From Miltoncostaea sp963762825 (GTDB lineage Bacteria; Actinomycetota; Thermoleophilia; Miltoncostaeales; Miltoncostaeaceae), in the NCBI GenBank assembly GCA_963762825.1, contig CAVXLZ010000002.1, positions 186,001-250,000 of the forward strand: a stretch of DNA of 64,000 nt. The letters are read 5' to 3'. Shown in pieces: positions 63,345-64,000 of the stretch; position 1 is the stretch's first letter, and each line of letters opens with the position of its first letter. A model generated the notes under the pieces. It was not told the origin of the DNA and ran no database searches. It saw nothing but the letters and a program-made list of their open reading frames with translations. The translations under genes were made by a program, and so were the position numbers.

Positions 63345-64000
63345 GTGCCCGGGGGAGGCCGGTCCCGCCGGCGCTCCCCTCGCACCCGTCGAGGAGCGAT
63401 CGTCATCAGCACCGAGGCCCAGCACATCGACTCCGATACCTCATCCGGAGCCGCCGCCGTTTGGCGCATCGTGGATGCGAGCAGGATCACCCCGAACGGG
63501 GTCACCATCCTCGGATTCCTCGGGATATGCGCCGCCGCGGTGCTCGCGCTCGAGCGCTACTGGGTGATCGCGGCGCTCGTGTTCGTCGCGTCGGGCCTGG
63601 TCGACTCCCTGGACGGACTGCTCGCGCGGCACCAAGGGCGCGTCACGAACTTCGGCGCCTTCCTCGACTCGACACTCGACCGCCTTGCCGAGGGTGTGAT
63701 CCTCGGCGCGATCGGCATCACCTTCGCCCAGGACGGCCTCGACTGGGCGCTCGGGGCGTGCTTCGTCGCCCTCACCGCCTCCTTCCTCGTCTCCTACGCA
63801 CGCGCGCGGGCGGAGGGGCTCGGCATTCCCGGATCGAGCGGCGGCCTCATGGGTCGCCCGGAACGCCTGGTCATCGTGGGCACCTGCCTGTTCATGGGAG
63901 GCGTCGGCGACGTGTCCCCGGTCCTGATGGCGGTGCTGGCGGGTCTCAGCCTGATCACGGCCGGCCACCGCATCCTCCTCGTCTGGCGCGCATCAGATGG
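63345..64000 (+). CDS. CDP-alcohol phosphatidyltransferase, 3' end beyond window
   Basis: The frame shows DSLDGLLARHQGRVTNFGAFLDSTLD (near 63604-63680), an exact D-x2-DG-x2-AR-x8-G-x3-D-x3-D CDP-alcohol phosphotransferase motif, and several membrane helices. It is probably a phosphatidylinositol phosphate or phosphatidylglycerophosphate synthase-type enzyme. The only upstream in-frame canonical start is GTG at 63345, which follows a TATCCT -10-like hexamer by 4 bases and could be leaderless. GAGGAG at 63391-63396 is followed by ATC/GTC rather than a normal start, so the start is uncertain. The protein continues past the window end. Confidence 0.8.
   Translation, partial: MPGGGRSRRRSPRTRRGAIVISTEAQHIDSDTSSGAAAVWRIVDASRITPNGVTILGFLGICAAAVLALERYWVIAALVFVASGLVDSLDGLLARHQGRVTNFGAFLDSTLDRLAEGVILGAIGITFAQDGLDWALGACFVALTASFLVSYARARAEGLGIPGSSGGLMGRPERLVIVGTCLFMGGVGDVSPVLMAVLAGLSLITAGHRILLVWRASD

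Overview
The window looks like chromosomal DNA of a high-GC actinobacterium. The gene content and protein style suggest a deep-branching class such as Thermoleophilia (Solirubrobacterales or Gaiellales-like). Supports are the HspR-linked dnaK operon, a SigB/RsbW partner-switching set, FetAB, several secreted Arg/Gly/Ala-rich proteins, a PAS protein with an N-terminal zinc ribbon, and frequent GTG starts. The lineage is inferred; no rRNA is present. One tRNA gene (tRNA-Ala, TGC) is seen. There is no CRISPR array, insertion sequence or phage.

Layout. 1-9.9 kb: a broken response-regulator receiver, an ABC-2 exporter with a downstream lipoprotein, a DUF347 membrane protein, a LPG-synthase-like membrane protein divergent from a GT4 glycosyltransferase, and an OmpR-type two-component pair flanked by repeated CCCGTGAGAG sites. 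10-18.5 kb: FetAB iron exporter, two divergent secreted beta-helix proteins, a thioredoxin-like protein, a frameshifted nicotinamidase, a STAS protein, and a Fic gene lying between a truncated 3-hydroxyisobutyrate-dehydrogenase-like gene and tRNA-Ala. 18.5-29 kb: housekeeping and stress genes, including an aldo/keto reductase, a subtilase, UppP, a partner-switching sigma module, YihY and NhaA. 29-36.5 kb: two putative secreted glycosidases, then a tightly overlapping sulfur operon (FAD flavoprotein, phosphosulfolactate-synthase-like protein, ATP sulfurylase) behind a LysR regulator with a visible LysR box and promoter. 36.5-53.8 kb: LOG, Lon, HxlR plus a flavin-binding protein, surface polysaccharide enzymes, an orphan PhoR-like kinase, a phosphodiester glycosidase-like protein, a sulfotransferase and small membrane proteins. 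53.8-61 kb: the heat-shock operon dnaK-hsp20-grpE-dnaJ-hspR-clpB with a strong promoter. 61-64 kb: endonuclease III, a FAH-family hydrolase and the start of a CDP-alcohol phosphatidyltransferase gene that runs off the window.

How the genes work together. Three regulatory themes recur: protein quality control (lon, ClpB/DnaK/HspR), envelope and surface functions (LPG-synthase-like, GT4, CapD, UppP, secreted beta-helix and glycosidase proteins), and sulfur chemistry (Sat, ComA-like, FAD flavoprotein, and a distant PAPS-type sulfotransferase). The most promising undescribed items are the LysR-FAD-ComA-Sat operon, the CCAAGT operator array before fic, the GTTAC-N5-GTAAC pair before lon, and the 11-bp-period operator array at 5.8 kb.

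Quality caution. Four single-base insertions (two in dnaK, one in pncA, one in a glycosidase gene) and two in-frame TGA codons interrupt otherwise well-conserved proteins. Because dnaK is normally essential, at least some of these are probably sequence errors rather than true mutations.
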